NCBI RefSeq assembly: GCF_004570385.1
Contig: NZ_SPQL01000003.1
Location: forward strand, 248,001 to 312,000
Source: Blastococcus sp. CT_GayMR19
GTDB lineage: Bacteria > Actinomycetota > Actinomycetes > Mycobacteriales > Geodermatophilaceae
Direction: 5' to 3'
Length of the DNA: 64,000 nucleotides
Numbering within the stretch: the stretch's first letter is position 1; every line of letters starts with the position of its first letter. Below the pieces are notes generated by a model. The model saw only the letters and a program-made list of their open reading frames with translations. It ran no database searches and was not told the DNA's origin. Positions 32,757 through 41,952 of the stretch are shown here, piece after piece. The translations under genes and the position numbers were made by a program.

Positions 32757-33419
32757 TTGGACACGAAATTCTGCCGCGACTGTGGGCGACACCGCGCCGC
32801 GTCCGAGTTCAGCAAGAACCGCAGGTCTCGAGACGGCCTGGCGTTCTATTGCCGTGAACACCTCGCTGAGCGGTCCGCACGCAGCCGGGAAGCCCGCCGC
32901 GTAGAGCCACGAAGAAGTCGGTTCGCGCCCCCGGGGATCACCGTGCCGGCGGACCACAAGTGGTGTCCCGACTGCGGCGTGGTGAAGCCGTTCGATGCGT
33001 TTCCCCGGACGTCTGCGTCTCGAACGGGGCGAGCCACGTACTGCCTCCCCTGCCACAACGAACGCGGACGCATTTCGCGGGACAAAGCAGGCGGCGCGCG
33101 GACGTACCACCTGACACGGCGATATGGAATCTCCGCGGCTGAAGCGGATCTCATGCTCGAAGCGCAGGGCGGTGTGTGTGCGATCTGCAGAGCTGTCCCG
33201 GCCGCGCACGTCGACCACGACCACGCGACTGGTGAGGTTCGAGCGTTGTTGTGCTTCAACTGCGATGGCGGTCTGGGCCAGTTCAGGGACGACCCGTTCC
33301 TCCTCCACGTGGCCGCGTTCTACGTCGAGCACCACAACGACGGCAAGCTCTGGCAGGGCTCCGGGACGCGTCGGCCGCGGTACACGAGGGGACCAGCCGG
33401 CCGGGTGAGCCGCCGGTAG
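32757..33419 (+). CDS. Recombination endonuclease VII-like protein
   Basis: Protein of about 220 residues. Two Cys-pair modules (KFCRDCG...YC and KWCPDCG...YCLPCHNERGR) are followed by an endonuclease VII-type HNH core: LEAQGGVCAICRA, HVDHDHATGEVRALLCFNCDGGLG. This fold resolves branched DNA in phage T4; here the role is unknown. It lies between pup and prcB, starting (TTG, 32757) 30 bases after pup. Its base composition looks lower in GC than the neighbours, hinting at transfer. A later start is possible. Confidence 0.82.
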   Translation: MDTKFCRDCGRHRAASEFSKNRRSRDGLAFYCREHLAERSARSREARRVEPRRSRFAPPGITVPADHKWCPDCGVVKPFDAFPRTSASRTGRATYCLPCHNERGRISRDKAGGARTYHLTRRYGISAAEADLMLEAQGGVCAICRAVPAAHVDHDHATGEVRALLCFNCDGGLGQFRDDPFLLHVAAFYVEHHNDGKLWQGSGTRRPRYTRGPAGRVSRR

Positions 33420-33516
33420 GGTCGCAGCGACGCCCAGGCACGCGCAGCACCAGCTCGCGGAGCACCGGTCGGGCAAGCACGGCACGCCGGCAGACGCAGG
33501 CGGGAGAGGCGGATGA

Positions 33517-34374
33517 GTGAACGAGTTCTCGGCTGGCCGGAGCGGGTTCCCGCCCGCCTATCTGGACCGGGTGGGCTCCTCGTTCACCGACTTCCTGGCC
33601 GCCACCACGCCTGATCTGCTGCCCAGCCGCCGCCCGCTCCCGCAGCTCCCGGTGGGCGACCTGACGCCGCACGGCACCACGATCGTCGCCGTCACCTACG
33701 ACGGCGGCGTCCTCATGGGTGGCGACCGCCGCGCCACCATGGGCAACCTGATCTCCAGCCGCGACATCGAGAAGGTGTACCCGGCCGACTCGTACAGCGT
33801 CATCGGCATCGCCGGCGCCGCGGGCATCGCCATCGAGATGGTGAAGCTCTACCAGGTCGAACTCGAGCACTACGAGAAGATCGAGGGCCTCACGCTCTCC
33901 CTCGACGGCAAGGCCAACCGCCTCGCCGCGATGATCCGGGGCAACCTCGGCGCCGCCATGCAGGGCCTGGCCGTCGTCCCGCTGTTCGCCGGCTTCGACC
34001 TCGACGCCGCGCCGGGCACGGCCCCGGGCCGGATCTTCAGCTACGACGTCACCGGCGGGAACTACGAGGAGCGCGGGTACGCCGCCGTCGGCTCCGGCTC
34101 GCTGTTCGCCAAGAACTCGCTGAAGAAGACCTGGCGGCACGGCCTCGCTGCCGACGCCGCCGTGCGCACCGTGGTCGAGTCGCTCTACGACGCCGCGGAC
34201 GACGACTCCGCCACGGGCGGGCCCGACCCGGTCCGCCGGCTCTACCCGATCGTCTACCGCGTCGACGCCGAGGGCGCCGTCCGGCTGACCGACGCCGAGG
34301 TCGCCGCCGTCGCCGACGGCATCGTCACCGACCGGGCCGCCTCGGACCGCGACAACATGCAGCGGGAGGGCTGA
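33517..34374 (+). CDS. prcB: 20S proteasome subunit beta
   Basis: Catalytic beta subunit of 285 residues. A propeptide of about 53 residues is removed to expose the nucleophile Thr54 in [13 protein letters not shown]; conserved Asp/Lys partners lie in [10 protein letters not shown] and SRDIEKV. The GTG at 33517 follows GGGAGAGGCGG. The prcA start is three bases after the stop, so the two subunits are produced together. Confidence 0.95.
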   Translation: MNEFSAGRSGFPPAYLDRVGSSFTDFLAATTPDLLPSRRPLPQLPVGDLTPHGTTIVAVTYDGGVLMGGDRRATMGNLISSRDIEKVYPADSYSVIGIAGAAGIAIEMVKLYQVELEHYEKIEGLTLSLDGKANRLAAMIRGNLGAAMQGLAVVPLFAGFDLDAAPGTAPGRIFSYDVTGGNYEERGYAAVGSGSLFAKNSLKKTWRHGLAADAAVRTVVESLYDAADDDSATGGPDPVRRLYPIVYRVDAEGAVRLTDAEVAAVADGIVTDRAASDRDNMQREG

Positions 34375-34377
34375 GCC

Positions 34378-35289
34378 ATGACCATGCCGTACTACGCCTC
34401 GCCCGAGCAGCTCATGCGCGACCGCTCGGAGTACGCCCGCAAGGGCATCTCCCGGGGCCGCAGCGTCGCCGTCGTCACCTACGCCGACGGGGTCCTGTTC
34501 ATCGCCGAGAACCCCAGCTCGACGCTGCACAAGGTCGGCGAGCTGTACGACCGCATCGGCTTCGCCGCCGTCGGCCGGTACAGCGAGTTCGAGAGCCTCC
34601 GCGTCGCCGGCGTCCGCCTCGCCGACGTCCGGGGCTACTCCTACAACCGGCGCGACGTCACCGGCCGGGTCATCGCCAACGCCTACGCACAGACCCTCGG
34701 CGCGATCTTCACCGAGCAGATGAAGCCCTACGAGGTGGAGCTCTGCGTCGCCGAGGTCGGCGACAGCCCCGAGAACGACCAGTTGTACCGCCTGACCTTC
34801 GACGGCTCCGTCGTCGACGAGCCGGATTTCGTCGTCATGGGCGGCCAGGCCGAGGCCGTGACCGGGCACCTGCGCGAGCACTTCCTGCCCGGGATGGGCC
34901 TGGCCGATGCCCTGTCGGTCGGCGTCCGCGCGCTGTCCGCGGTCAGCTCCGTCACGGCCGGCGCCGGCAACGGCGGACCGGCGCGCCTCACCGCGGCGCA
35001 GCTCGAGGTGGCTCTGCTCGACCGGCGCCGACCCAAGCGGGCCTTCCGCCGGGTCGTCGGTGCCGCGCTCCGCACGCTCCTCGGCGACGAACACCCCGCA
35101 CCGGATGCCCGCGAGAGCGCCACCGCCGCCTCGGCCCACGCGCCCAGCGTGTCCGAACCCGGGACCCCGCCCGGCCTCGGCGACCCGGCCAACCCCGACA
35201 CCGCCGGCGGTACCGCGCACAGCGGCGAGGGCTCCGGTCCCCAGCCCGGTCCGGCCGACCGCGACAGCGGGGACACCTCCACGTCCTGA
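34378..35289 (+). CDS. prcA: 20S proteasome subunit alpha
   Basis: Structural alpha subunit of 303 residues that forms the outer gated rings and docks Mpa. The N-terminal [20 protein letters not shown] is the gate and H0 helix. The core ends near residue 240; a ~60-residue Pro/Gly/Ala/Ser-rich tail follows ([16 protein letters not shown] onwards), longer than the fold needs and probably disordered. ATGs at 34378 and 34384 are both possible starts. Confidence 0.95.
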   Translation: MTMPYYASPEQLMRDRSEYARKGISRGRSVAVVTYADGVLFIAENPSSTLHKVGELYDRIGFAAVGRYSEFESLRVAGVRLADVRGYSYNRRDVTGRVIANAYAQTLGAIFTEQMKPYEVELCVAEVGDSPENDQLYRLTFDGSVVDEPDFVVMGGQAEAVTGHLREHFLPGMGLADALSVGVRALSAVSSVTAGAGNGGPARLTAAQLEVALLDRRRPKRAFRRVVGAALRTLLGDEHPAPDARESATAASAHAPSVSEPGTPPGLGDPANPDTAGGTAHSGEGSGPQPGPADRDSGDTSTS

Positions 35290-35300
35290 CGGGAGCCGAC

Positions 35301-35654
35301 GTGCCCACCTACCGGGTCAACAGGGACGGCGTCGCGAAGGCCGGGGAGCTTATCGACGCCGGAAAGTACGACGACGACACCGAGTGGTCGGACGCCGCAC
35401 CCTCGGCCGACGAGGAGAACGCCGAGATCGAACGCCACGGCTACGACGGCTACGGGGCCTGGCATCTCGCCGTCGACCCGGATGCGTCGGAGGAGACCAA
35501 GAAGCGCTACGCCTTCCCGTACGGCGACTTCTCGAAGGTCAACCGGGCGGCGCTGATCCACGGCAAGCAGCGAGCGGTGCAGAACGACCACGACGAGATC
35601 GCCGCAGCGGCCGACGACCTCCTCGAGCGGCTGGACAGGAAGCGGCCGTCCTAG
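35301..35654 (+). CDS. Conserved-looking small protein of unknown function
   Basis: A 117-residue hydrophilic protein starting at GTG 35301, 11 bases after prcA. Visible features are MPTYRVNRDGVAKA, a run of acidic residues, WHLAVDPDASEETKKRYAFP, and a C-terminal helix HDEIAAAADDLLERLDRK. I do not recognise a named family. Its closeness to prcA suggests co-transcription; a proteasome role is not implied. Confidence 0.6.
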   Translation: MPTYRVNRDGVAKAGELIDAGKYDDDTEWSDAAPSADEENAEIERHGYDGYGAWHLAVDPDASEETKKRYAFPYGDFSKVNRAALIHGKQRAVQNDHDEIAAAADDLLERLDRKRPS

Positions 35655-35835
35655 CGAGGCCTCGTGGTCACCCCGCCCACCTGCACGCTTTCCCCGGCAC
35701 GCTCGTTCTGTGCGTTCCGGCCCCCGCAGAACCGCGCCGCGGACCTCTCTCGTCGAGTACGCAGCGGAAGCGGTTCCACTCCTCTCCGTCACCGGTTACG
35801 TTCCGTGCGCCCCAGACCCCGGAACGTCCTAGAAG

Positions 35836-36513
35836 ATGGAGTTCACCATGCGGCGAATGGTTCGGCATCTGATCGTTGCGGGCGCAGCGGCCGCGGCGGT
35901 CATCGTCCTCTCGACACCGGCGCACGCCGCGCTGACGGTGCGAGCTCAGTGGAAGATGGACCGGCTGCCCACCATGGTCGACAGCGCGGGAGGGGACAAC
36001 AACGGGACGACCCGGAACGTCACGCTGTCCGATGGGGCCTACAAGTTCAACGGCACCAGCTCACTCGCCACGGCTCCCGACAAGTCGAACCTCGATCCTG
36101 GCAGCACCGGCGTCAGGCTGACCGCGCGGATCAGCATCACCAAGGTGCCGGCCTCCGGTCAGACCTTCGACGTCGTCCGCAAGGGCGTGACCACCTCATC
36201 GGGGGGCTACTACAAGCTGGAGCTCAGGCGCTCCTCGACCGGGCAGGCGATCGCTGCCTGCCATTTCAAGGACAGCAGCGGCCGGGTCGGCGACGTCCAG
36301 GGCACCACCGGCCTCGCGAACAAGGGCTTCGTGACGATCACCTGCCGCAAGACCTCGTCGGGCGTCACGCTGACCGCGGCCGGGCAGACGAGATCGGTGT
36401 CCAGGACGCTGGGGTCGATCAGCAACTCGGCGCCGGTGTACGTCGGCGGCAAGAGTGACGGCACCGACTGGTTCCCAGGCCTGATGGACTCCGTCAAGAT
36501 CGAGATCGGCTGA
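35836..36513 (+). CDS. Secreted LamG/concanavalin A-like domain protein
   Basis: Protein of up to 225 residues with a signal peptide (MRRMVRHLIVAGAAAAAVIV, cut near AHAA), so it is exported. The mature part has the LamG-type jelly roll: WKMDRLPTMVDSAGGDNNG, YKFNGTSSLATAP, and a final YVGGKSDGTDWFPGLMDSVK. It probably binds glycans or is a surface protein. The start is ATG 35836 or 35848. It does not belong functionally with the proteasome genes around it and may be an insertion. Confidence 0.72.
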   Translation: MEFTMRRMVRHLIVAGAAAAAVIVLSTPAHAALTVRAQWKMDRLPTMVDSAGGDNNGTTRNVTLSDGAYKFNGTSSLATAPDKSNLDPGSTGVRLTARISITKVPASGQTFDVVRKGVTTSSGGYYKLELRRSSTGQAIAACHFKDSSGRVGDVQGTTGLANKGFVTITCRKTSSGVTLTAAGQTRSVSRTLGSISNSAPVYVGGKSDGTDWFPGLMDSVKIEIG

Positions 36514-36621
36514 TCGGGCCGAGCAGCCCACCCGGGACGGGTGACGCGCGTTCACCCGGTCGTGACCTGCCATGCGCGCGGGCACTCCGCCTCTGACGTT
36601 CCCGGCGCCTAGTCTCGGGTC

Positions 36622-37980
36622 GTGGACCGACGGATCTTCGGCATCGAGACCGAGTACGGCGTCACGTGCACCTTCAAGGGGCAGCGCCGGCTCTCCCCGG
36701 ACGAGGTCGCCCGCTACCTGTTCCGCCGGGTGGTCTCCTGGGGGCGCAGCTCCAACGTGTTCCTCCGCAACGGCTCGCGTCTCTACCTCGACGTCGGCAG
36801 CCACCCCGAGTACGCCACCGCCGAGTGCGACGACCTCACCGAGCTCGTCGTCCACGACAAGGCCGGCGAGCGGATCCTCGAAGGCCTGCTGGTCGACGCC
36901 GAGCAGCGCCTCGCCGAAGAGGGCGTCACCGGCGACATCTACCTGTTCAAGAACAACACCGACTCGGCCGGCAACTCCTACGGCTGCCACGAGAACTACC
37001 TGGTCGGGCGGCACGGTGAGTTCAGCCGCCTCGCCGACGTCCTGATCCCGTTCCTGGTCAGCCGGCAGATCGTCGTGGGCGCCGGAAAGGTGCTGCAGAC
37101 CCCGCGCGGCGCCATCTACTGCGTCAGCCAGCGTGCCGAGCACATCTGGGAGGGCGTCTCCAGCGCCACCACCCGCTCCCGGCCGATCATCAACACCCGC
37201 GACGAGCCGCACGCCGACGCCGAACGCTACCGGCGGCTGCACGTCATCGTCGGCGACTCCAACATGAACGAGACGACGACGCTGCTCAAGGTCACCATGA
37301 CCGACCTGGTGCTGCGGATGATCGAGGCCGGCGTCCCGATCAAGGACATGACCCTGGAGAACCCGATCCGGGCCATCCGCGAGATCAGCCACGACATGAC
37401 CGGACGCCGCAAGGTCCGCCTCGCCAACGGCAAGGAGATGTCGGCGCTGGAGATCCAGTCCGAGTACCACAGCCGGGCCGCCGAGTTCGTCGACCGCGAG
37501 GGCGCGGACCCCGAGCACCGCCAGATGCTCGAGCTGTGGGGCCGGGTGCTCAAGGCCGTCGACTCCGAGGACCTGAGCCTCATCGACCGCGAGATCGACT
37601 GGGCCACCAAGTTCAGCCTCATCGAGCGCTACCGCGCCAAGCGCGACCTCCCGCTCAGCCACCCGCGGATCGCGCAGATGGACCTCGCCTACCACGACAT
37701 CAGCCGCACGCGGGGGCTGTACTACCTGCTCGAGCGGGCCGGCCAGGTCGACCGCGTCGCGCACGAGCCGCGGATCTTCGAGGCCAAGAACGTGCCGCCG
37801 CAGACCACCCGCGCGCGCCTGCGCGGCGAGTTCATCCGCAAGGCCCAGGAGAAGCGCCGCGACTTCACCGTCGACTGGGTGCACCTCAAGCTGAACGACC
37901 AGGCCCAGCGCACCGTGCTGTGCAAGGACCCGTTCAAGTCCGTGGACGAGCGCGTCGACAAGCTCATCGCGACGATGTGA
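36622..37980 (+). CDS. pafA: Pup-protein ligase PafA
   Basis: ATP-dependent ligase of 452 residues that couples the C-terminal Glu of Pup to target lysines. The fold is that of glutamine synthetase/carboxylate-amine ligases: [13 protein letters not shown] binds ATP/Mg, and Asp57 in [11 protein letters not shown] is the catalytic base position. It lacks the Dop loop. A TAGTCT box lies six bases before the GTG, so its mRNA is probably leaderless and separate from pup-prcBA. A hairpin follows the stop. Confidence 0.96.
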   Translation: MDRRIFGIETEYGVTCTFKGQRRLSPDEVARYLFRRVVSWGRSSNVFLRNGSRLYLDVGSHPEYATAECDDLTELVVHDKAGERILEGLLVDAEQRLAEEGVTGDIYLFKNNTDSAGNSYGCHENYLVGRHGEFSRLADVLIPFLVSRQIVVGAGKVLQTPRGAIYCVSQRAEHIWEGVSSATTRSRPIINTRDEPHADAERYRRLHVIVGDSNMNETTTLLKVTMTDLVLRMIEAGVPIKDMTLENPIRAIREISHDMTGRRKVRLANGKEMSALEIQSEYHSRAAEFVDREGADPEHRQMLELWGRVLKAVDSEDLSLIDREIDWATKFSLIERYRAKRDLPLSHPRIAQMDLAYHDISRTRGLYYLLERAGQVDRVAHEPRIFEAKNVPPQTTRARLRGEFIRKAQEKRRDFTVDWVHLKLNDQAQRTVLCKDPFKSVDERVDKLIATM

Positions 37981-37982
37981 TC

Positions 37983-38001
37983 TGTCGTCCTCCGGACGAC
38001 A
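37983..38001. terminator. Hairpin terminator after pafA
   Basis: TGTCGTCC and GGACGACA pair perfectly around a 3-base TCC loop, two bases after the pafA stop and before the convergent DUF3866 gene. Confidence 0.65.
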
Positions 38002-38092
38002 CCGCGGCCAGGTACCGTCCCGGCTGCCGCTGAGCCGCTGCGTCCTCCCTGCGCGGACCCCTCCGGGGCCCACTCGGGACGACATCCCATGG

Positions 38093-39262
38093 TCAGGTCT
38101 GCGGGTCCGCGTCCACGGCGTCCCGCTCGGCTTCGGCCTCCTCCGGCGTGGCTTCCTCGTCGCCCGGGACGGGCACGCGGAGGGCGGCGAACCGGCCGGC
38201 GGCGGCGGCGGCCAGGAAGTACGCGCGCTCCTCGGGATAGCCGCGGCCCATCGTGCTCAGCGGGACGGGGGAGAGGCCGAGGGCGGTGTCCAGGCCGTCG
38301 GTGTCCACCCACACCACCGGATTGCGCTTCGGCTGCCCGGCGAGGTCCTCGTCCACCTGCCCGCCCAGCTCCGAGGACAGGCCGCGGGGCGCGACGAGCG
38401 TGACGCCACCCAGCGCCACCCGGCCGAACGACGTCAGAGAGTGGTGGGAGACGCCGCGATGACGGGGCCGCGGATCGGCATCGGAGATCCGCAGGGCGCC
38501 GATCGGGTCACCGCCCAGCACGGTGACGGCGTTGCACGCCTCGCCCGCGGCGACGCCGGAGAAGCCCCACGGCGTGCCGGTGCCCAGGTTGCCGGGCCCC
38601 TGGGTGACTACCGCCAGATCCGCCTGCAGCACGTGCCGGGCCGCGAGCAGCCCGGTGTGCAGCGTGACGGCCTCGAGATCCCCGCCCCAGGCCTGCCCCA
38701 CGGTGACCACGCCGGCCAGGGACGGCGCGAGCGCGTCCAGCGTCCGCGAGAACGCGGCCGGCAGCGCCCCGCCGTCGGTCATGACGTAGGCGACCTTCAG
38801 GTCGGGGTCCGTGGCGAGCATGCCGATCAGCACCGCGGGGAGGGCAGAGTGCAGGTCGGCCACGACGACCGGCATGCCGCCGAGGTCGTCGGCGTCGACC
38901 ATCAGCGCGTGGTGCTCGGTGTCCTGCTCGTCGACGCCCTGCACCGACACCTGCAGCGGCGTGTACCGGGCCTTCACCAGGTGTCCCGTGCCCTCCGGGT
39001 CCGGCGGCAGCCGGTCGGGGACGGCGATCACCAGCGCCGTCCCGCCGGTGCCGAGACCCTGCGCCAGCGCGGTCGTGTTGAGCAGGACGTCGTCCCCGAT
39101 CTCGGGGGAGCCGACGAGCGAGCGGTAGGCGAGGGCCCGCACCTCGCCGTCACCCGGCACGTCGACGGTGAGTTCGAGGGAGTCGCGTCCCGACCTGCCG
39201 GTCGCCGTCACCCGCCCCCGTCGCCACCGGATGCGGGAGGCCGGGACCGCCGAAGAGCTCAT
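38093..39262 (-). CDS. DUF3866 family protein
   Basis: Protein of 389 residues in DUF3866, a family of unknown function found in actinobacteria and some Firmicutes. Recognised features are LAYRSLVGSPEIGDDVLLNT, VKARYTPLQVSVQGVDEQ, and the Gly-rich VTQGPGNLGTGTPWGFSG. The family usually sits between pafA and pafB in this locus, but on the opposite strand here. A TAGCCT box lies six bases before the ATG at 39262. Its location is the only hint of a link to pupylation. Confidence 0.85.
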   Translation of the reverse strand: MSSSAVPASRIRWRRGRVTATGRSGRDSLELTVDVPGDGEVRALAYRSLVGSPEIGDDVLLNTTALAQGLGTGGTALVIAVPDRLPPDPEGTGHLVKARYTPLQVSVQGVDEQDTEHHALMVDADDLGGMPVVVADLHSALPAVLIGMLATDPDLKVAYVMTDGGALPAAFSRTLDALAPSLAGVVTVGQAWGGDLEAVTLHTGLLAARHVLQADLAVVTQGPGNLGTGTPWGFSGVAAGEACNAVTVLGGDPIGALRISDADPRPRHRGVSHHSLTSFGRVALGGVTLVAPRGLSSELGGQVDEDLAGQPKRNPVVWVDTDGLDTALGLSPVPLSTMGRGYPEERAYFLAAAAAGRFAALRVPVPGDEEATPEEAEAERDAVDADPQT

Positions 39263-39340
39263 GAGGGCAGGCTAACGACGGACGGTCGGAGGGGCCCACC
39301 GGCGGTCCGGGCGGCTCCGCAGGCTGACTAGCCTGGACCC

Positions 39341-40318
39341 ATGGCGGCCAAGCGGGCGGAACGACTGGTGAACCTGGTCATCGCACTGCTGAGCACCCGC
39401 CAGTTCCTGACGGCGGCGAAGATCCGCGCCACGGTGCCCGGTTACGACGCCGACGACCGCTCCGACAAGGCCGACGAGGCGTTCAAGCGGATGTTCGAGC
39501 GGGACAAGGCCGAGCTGCGCGAGATGGGCGTGCCGCTGGAGACCGGACGCACCAGCGCGTTCGACACCGAGGACGGCTACCGCATCGCCCGGTCCCAGTA
39601 CGAGTTGCCGGAGATCCACCTGACCGGTGAGGAGGCGGCCGCGGTCGGGCTCGCGCTGCGGCTGTGGGAGTCCGCGCAGCTGGCCGGGGCCGCGCACAGC
39701 GCGCTGGTGAAGCTCAAGGCCGCCGGGGTCGACGTCGACAGCTCGCGGACCATCCCGCTCCAGCCCCGCCTGGACGCCGGTGAACCCGCCTTCGAGCCCT
39801 GCTACGCCGCCGCCCGTGACCGCCGGCTGCTCGAGTTCGGCTACCAGCGGCCGGACGAGGACGTCCCCGCCCGCCGCCGGGTACAGCCGTGGGGCGTCGT
39901 CGCCTGGCACGGCCGCTGGTATCTGGTCGGCCAAGATCTCGACCGCGCCGCCCCGCGCGTGTTCCGGCTGTCCCGCGTCGTCGGCGCCCCCAAGCCGACC
40001 GGCCCCGCCGGGGCGTTCGAGCCCCCCGCCGGTCTCGACCTCGCCGACGTGGTCGCCGGGCAGGTCGGGGGAGAGGAGCACGTGGTGGTCGTGCGCGCCC
40101 GGCCGGGCACCGCCATCGGACTGCGCCGGCACGCCACGCCCCTGGGCGCGGCCGAGGACGGGACCGACCGGCTCCAGCTGCGCACCACCGAACCCGGGCA
40201 GCTGGCCGACCAGCTCGCTGCCCTCGGCGCCGATGTGCTCGTCGAGTCGCCCCCCGACGTGCGGGACGCCGTGATCGCCCGGCTGACCCGGCTGGCCGCG
40301 ATGGCGGAGTCCGCGTGA
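39341..40318 (+). CDS. pafB: WYL-domain transcriptional activator PafB
   Basis: One half of the PafBC activator that drives the LexA/RecA-independent DNA-damage response in mycobacteria. This 325-residue protein has an N-terminal winged helix (TAAKIRATVPGYD), a central helical region, and a WYL domain (LEFGYQRPDEDVPARRRVQP, then HGRWYLVGQDL) that senses a nucleic-acid ligand. TAGCCT lies six bases before the ATG. Its TGA overlaps the pafC GTG. Confidence 0.92.
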   Translation: MAAKRAERLVNLVIALLSTRQFLTAAKIRATVPGYDADDRSDKADEAFKRMFERDKAELREMGVPLETGRTSAFDTEDGYRIARSQYELPEIHLTGEEAAAVGLALRLWESAQLAGAAHSALVKLKAAGVDVDSSRTIPLQPRLDAGEPAFEPCYAAARDRRLLEFGYQRPDEDVPARRRVQPWGVVAWHGRWYLVGQDLDRAAPRVFRLSRVVGAPKPTGPAGAFEPPAGLDLADVVAGQVGGEEHVVVVRARPGTAIGLRRHATPLGAAEDGTDRLQLRTTEPGQLADQLAALGADVLVESPPDVRDAVIARLTRLAAMAESA

Positions 40319-41304
40319 GCGTCACCGGCACCTCCGACCGGATGACCCGGCTGCTCGCGCTCGTGCCCTACCTGCAGTCCCGGCCGGACGGCGTGCCGCT
40401 GGCCGAGGCCGCGCGCGACTTCGGGGTCTCGGAGAAGCAGGTGCGCAGCGACCTCGACCTGCTCTGGATGTGCGGGCTGCCCGGATACGGCCCCGGCGAC
40501 CTCATCGACCTCGCCTTCGAGGGCGACCGCGTGCGGGTCACGTTCACCGCCGGCATGGTCCGCCCGCTGCGGCTGACCACCGACGAGGCGGTCGCGCTGG
40601 TCGTCGCCCTGAGGACCCTGCTGGAGCTGCCCGGACTCGCCGAGCGGGACGCGGTGAGCCGGGCCCTGGACAAGGTGTCGGTCGCCGTCGGGCACGCGGG
40701 GGGCACGGTCAGCCCGGTCGCGGTCAGCGTGGACGCCCGCGAGGAGGCGCTGGCCGTGGTCCGCGAGGGGCTGGAGCGTCACCGCGCCCTGCACCTGCAC
40801 TACTACGTGCCCACGCGCGACGAGCGGACCGAGCGCACCGTCGACCCGATGCGGATCCTCCTCGTCGACGGCCACTGGTACCTCGAGGCGTGGTGCCGGC
40901 GGGTCGAGGGCGTCCGCCTCTTCCGTCTCGACCGGGTGGACGACGTCGCCGTCCTCGACGAGCGGTCCGCGCCACCGCCGCAGGCGCACGAGCGGAACCT
41001 GGACGACGGCGTGTACCAGCCCGAGCCGGGTGCGCCCGCCGTCCGCCTACGGCTGGCCCGGCACGCCCGCTGGGTCGCCGACTACTACCCGGTGGACTCC
41101 GTGGCCCCGGTCGACGACCCGCCGGGCGGCCTCGCGGTGACGGTGCGCACCGCCGACCTCGCCTGGGCGCGGCAGCTCGTGGCCTCCCTGGGCGGCGCGG
41201 CACTGGTCGACGAGCCGGCCGGCCTGGCCGCGGAGGTCGCCGCCGACGCGCGGGCGGCGCTGGCGCGCTACGAGGCGGAGCCGGCCGCCGGCACCGCCGG
41301 TTAG
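40315..41304 (+). CDS. pafC: WYL-domain transcriptional activator PafC
   Basis: Second half of the PafBC activator, 329 residues, translationally coupled to pafB by a GTGA overlap. The N-terminal winged helix has LAEAARDFGVSEKQVRSDLD; the WYL domain shows LHLHYYVPTRDERTERTVDP and DGHWYLEAWCRR. Its TAG stop codon is also the first three bases of the TAGGAT box that serves the next gene. Confidence 0.93.
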   Translation: MSVTGTSDRMTRLLALVPYLQSRPDGVPLAEAARDFGVSEKQVRSDLDLLWMCGLPGYGPGDLIDLAFEGDRVRVTFTAGMVRPLRLTTDEAVALVVALRTLLELPGLAERDAVSRALDKVSVAVGHAGGTVSPVAVSVDAREEALAVVREGLERHRALHLHYYVPTRDERTERTVDPMRILLVDGHWYLEAWCRRVEGVRLFRLDRVDDVAVLDERSAPPPQAHERNLDDGVYQPEPGAPAVRLRLARHARWVADYYPVDSVAPVDDPPGGLAVTVRTADLAWARQLVASLGGAALVDEPAGLAAEVAADARAALARYEAEPAAGTAG

Positions 41305-41313
41305 GATCGCGCC

Positions 41314-41517
41314 GTGCTCCTGATCGTGTGGATCGTCGTCGTCGTGCTCGCGCTCGTCGTCCTGGGCGGCGTGGCGTACGGGGTGTTCGGCGCGTTCGCC
41401 CGGCTGGGGCGCGAGGTGGCGTCCTTCGAGCGGGAGGTGCGCCCCGTGCTGCAGCAGGTGCAGGCCGCAGCGGCGGCGGCCGAGGCGCGCCGGGATCGGG
41501 ACGACGACGCGGGCTGA
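41314..41517 (+). CDS. Small single-pass membrane protein
   Basis: A 67-residue protein with one N-terminal membrane helix (LLIVWIVVVVLALVVLGGVA) and a charged helical tail (SFEREVRPVLQQVQ) that could form a coiled coil. A TAGGAT box six bases before the GTG suggests a leaderless mRNA. No family is assigned. It lies between pafC and tatA. Confidence 0.7.
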   Translation: MLLIVWIVVVVLALVVLGGVAYGVFGAFARLGREVASFEREVRPVLQQVQAAAAAAEARRDRDDDAG

Positions 41518-41563
41518 CCTGCCCACATCCGCGCGCGCGCCCGGATCCGAACACCCTCCGGCG

Positions 41564-41569
41564 TAGGAT
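41564..41569 (+). promoter_or_regulatory. Probable -10 box of tatA
   Basis: TAGGAT at 32-37 bases before the tatA ATG; a start near 41576 would give a ~25-base leader with GGAGGA at 41590-41595. Confidence 0.4.
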
Positions 41570-41600
41570 CGCCGGTGCAGTCGACCTTCGGAGGACAGTC

Positions 41601-41927
41601 ATGGGCTCACTCGGCCCGTTGGAGATCATCGCGATCGTCCTGATCATCCTGCTGCTCTTCGGCTACAAGAAGCTGCCTGCCGCCTCGCGCTCGCTCGGCC
41701 AGTCGCTGCGCATCTTCAAGGGTGAGATGAAGGGCATGAAGAGCGACGACGTCGCCGGCAAGGACGCCGCCCAGGTCACGCCGGTCCGCGCCGAGCTCGC
41801 TCCGCCGCTGAGCAAGGACGCCGACCTGACCGCGCAGCTGCAGGACGAGGCACGTGCGGCCGAGATCCGCGCCGCCGAGCTGCGCGCCCGCGCCGACCGG
41901 TCCGGCGCGGTCGACGGACCTCGCTGA
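41601..41927 (+). CDS. tatA: Sec-independent protein translocase TatA
   Basis: Pore-forming TatA of 108 residues for export of folded proteins. A short membrane helix (LEIIAIVLIILLLFG) is followed by the hinge and amphipathic helix YKKLPAASRSLGQSLRIFK, then a charged tail rich in Ala, Glu and Arg. Strong Shine-Dalgarno GGAGGA. The tatC start is 25 bases downstream, so the two form an operon. Confidence 0.93.
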   Translation: MGSLGPLEIIAIVLIILLLFGYKKLPAASRSLGQSLRIFKGEMKGMKSDDVAGKDAAQVTPVRAELAPPLSKDADLTAQLQDEARAAEIRAAELRARADRSGAVDGPR

Positions 41928-41952
41928 CCCCCCAGCTCCGGGCGGGACGACG

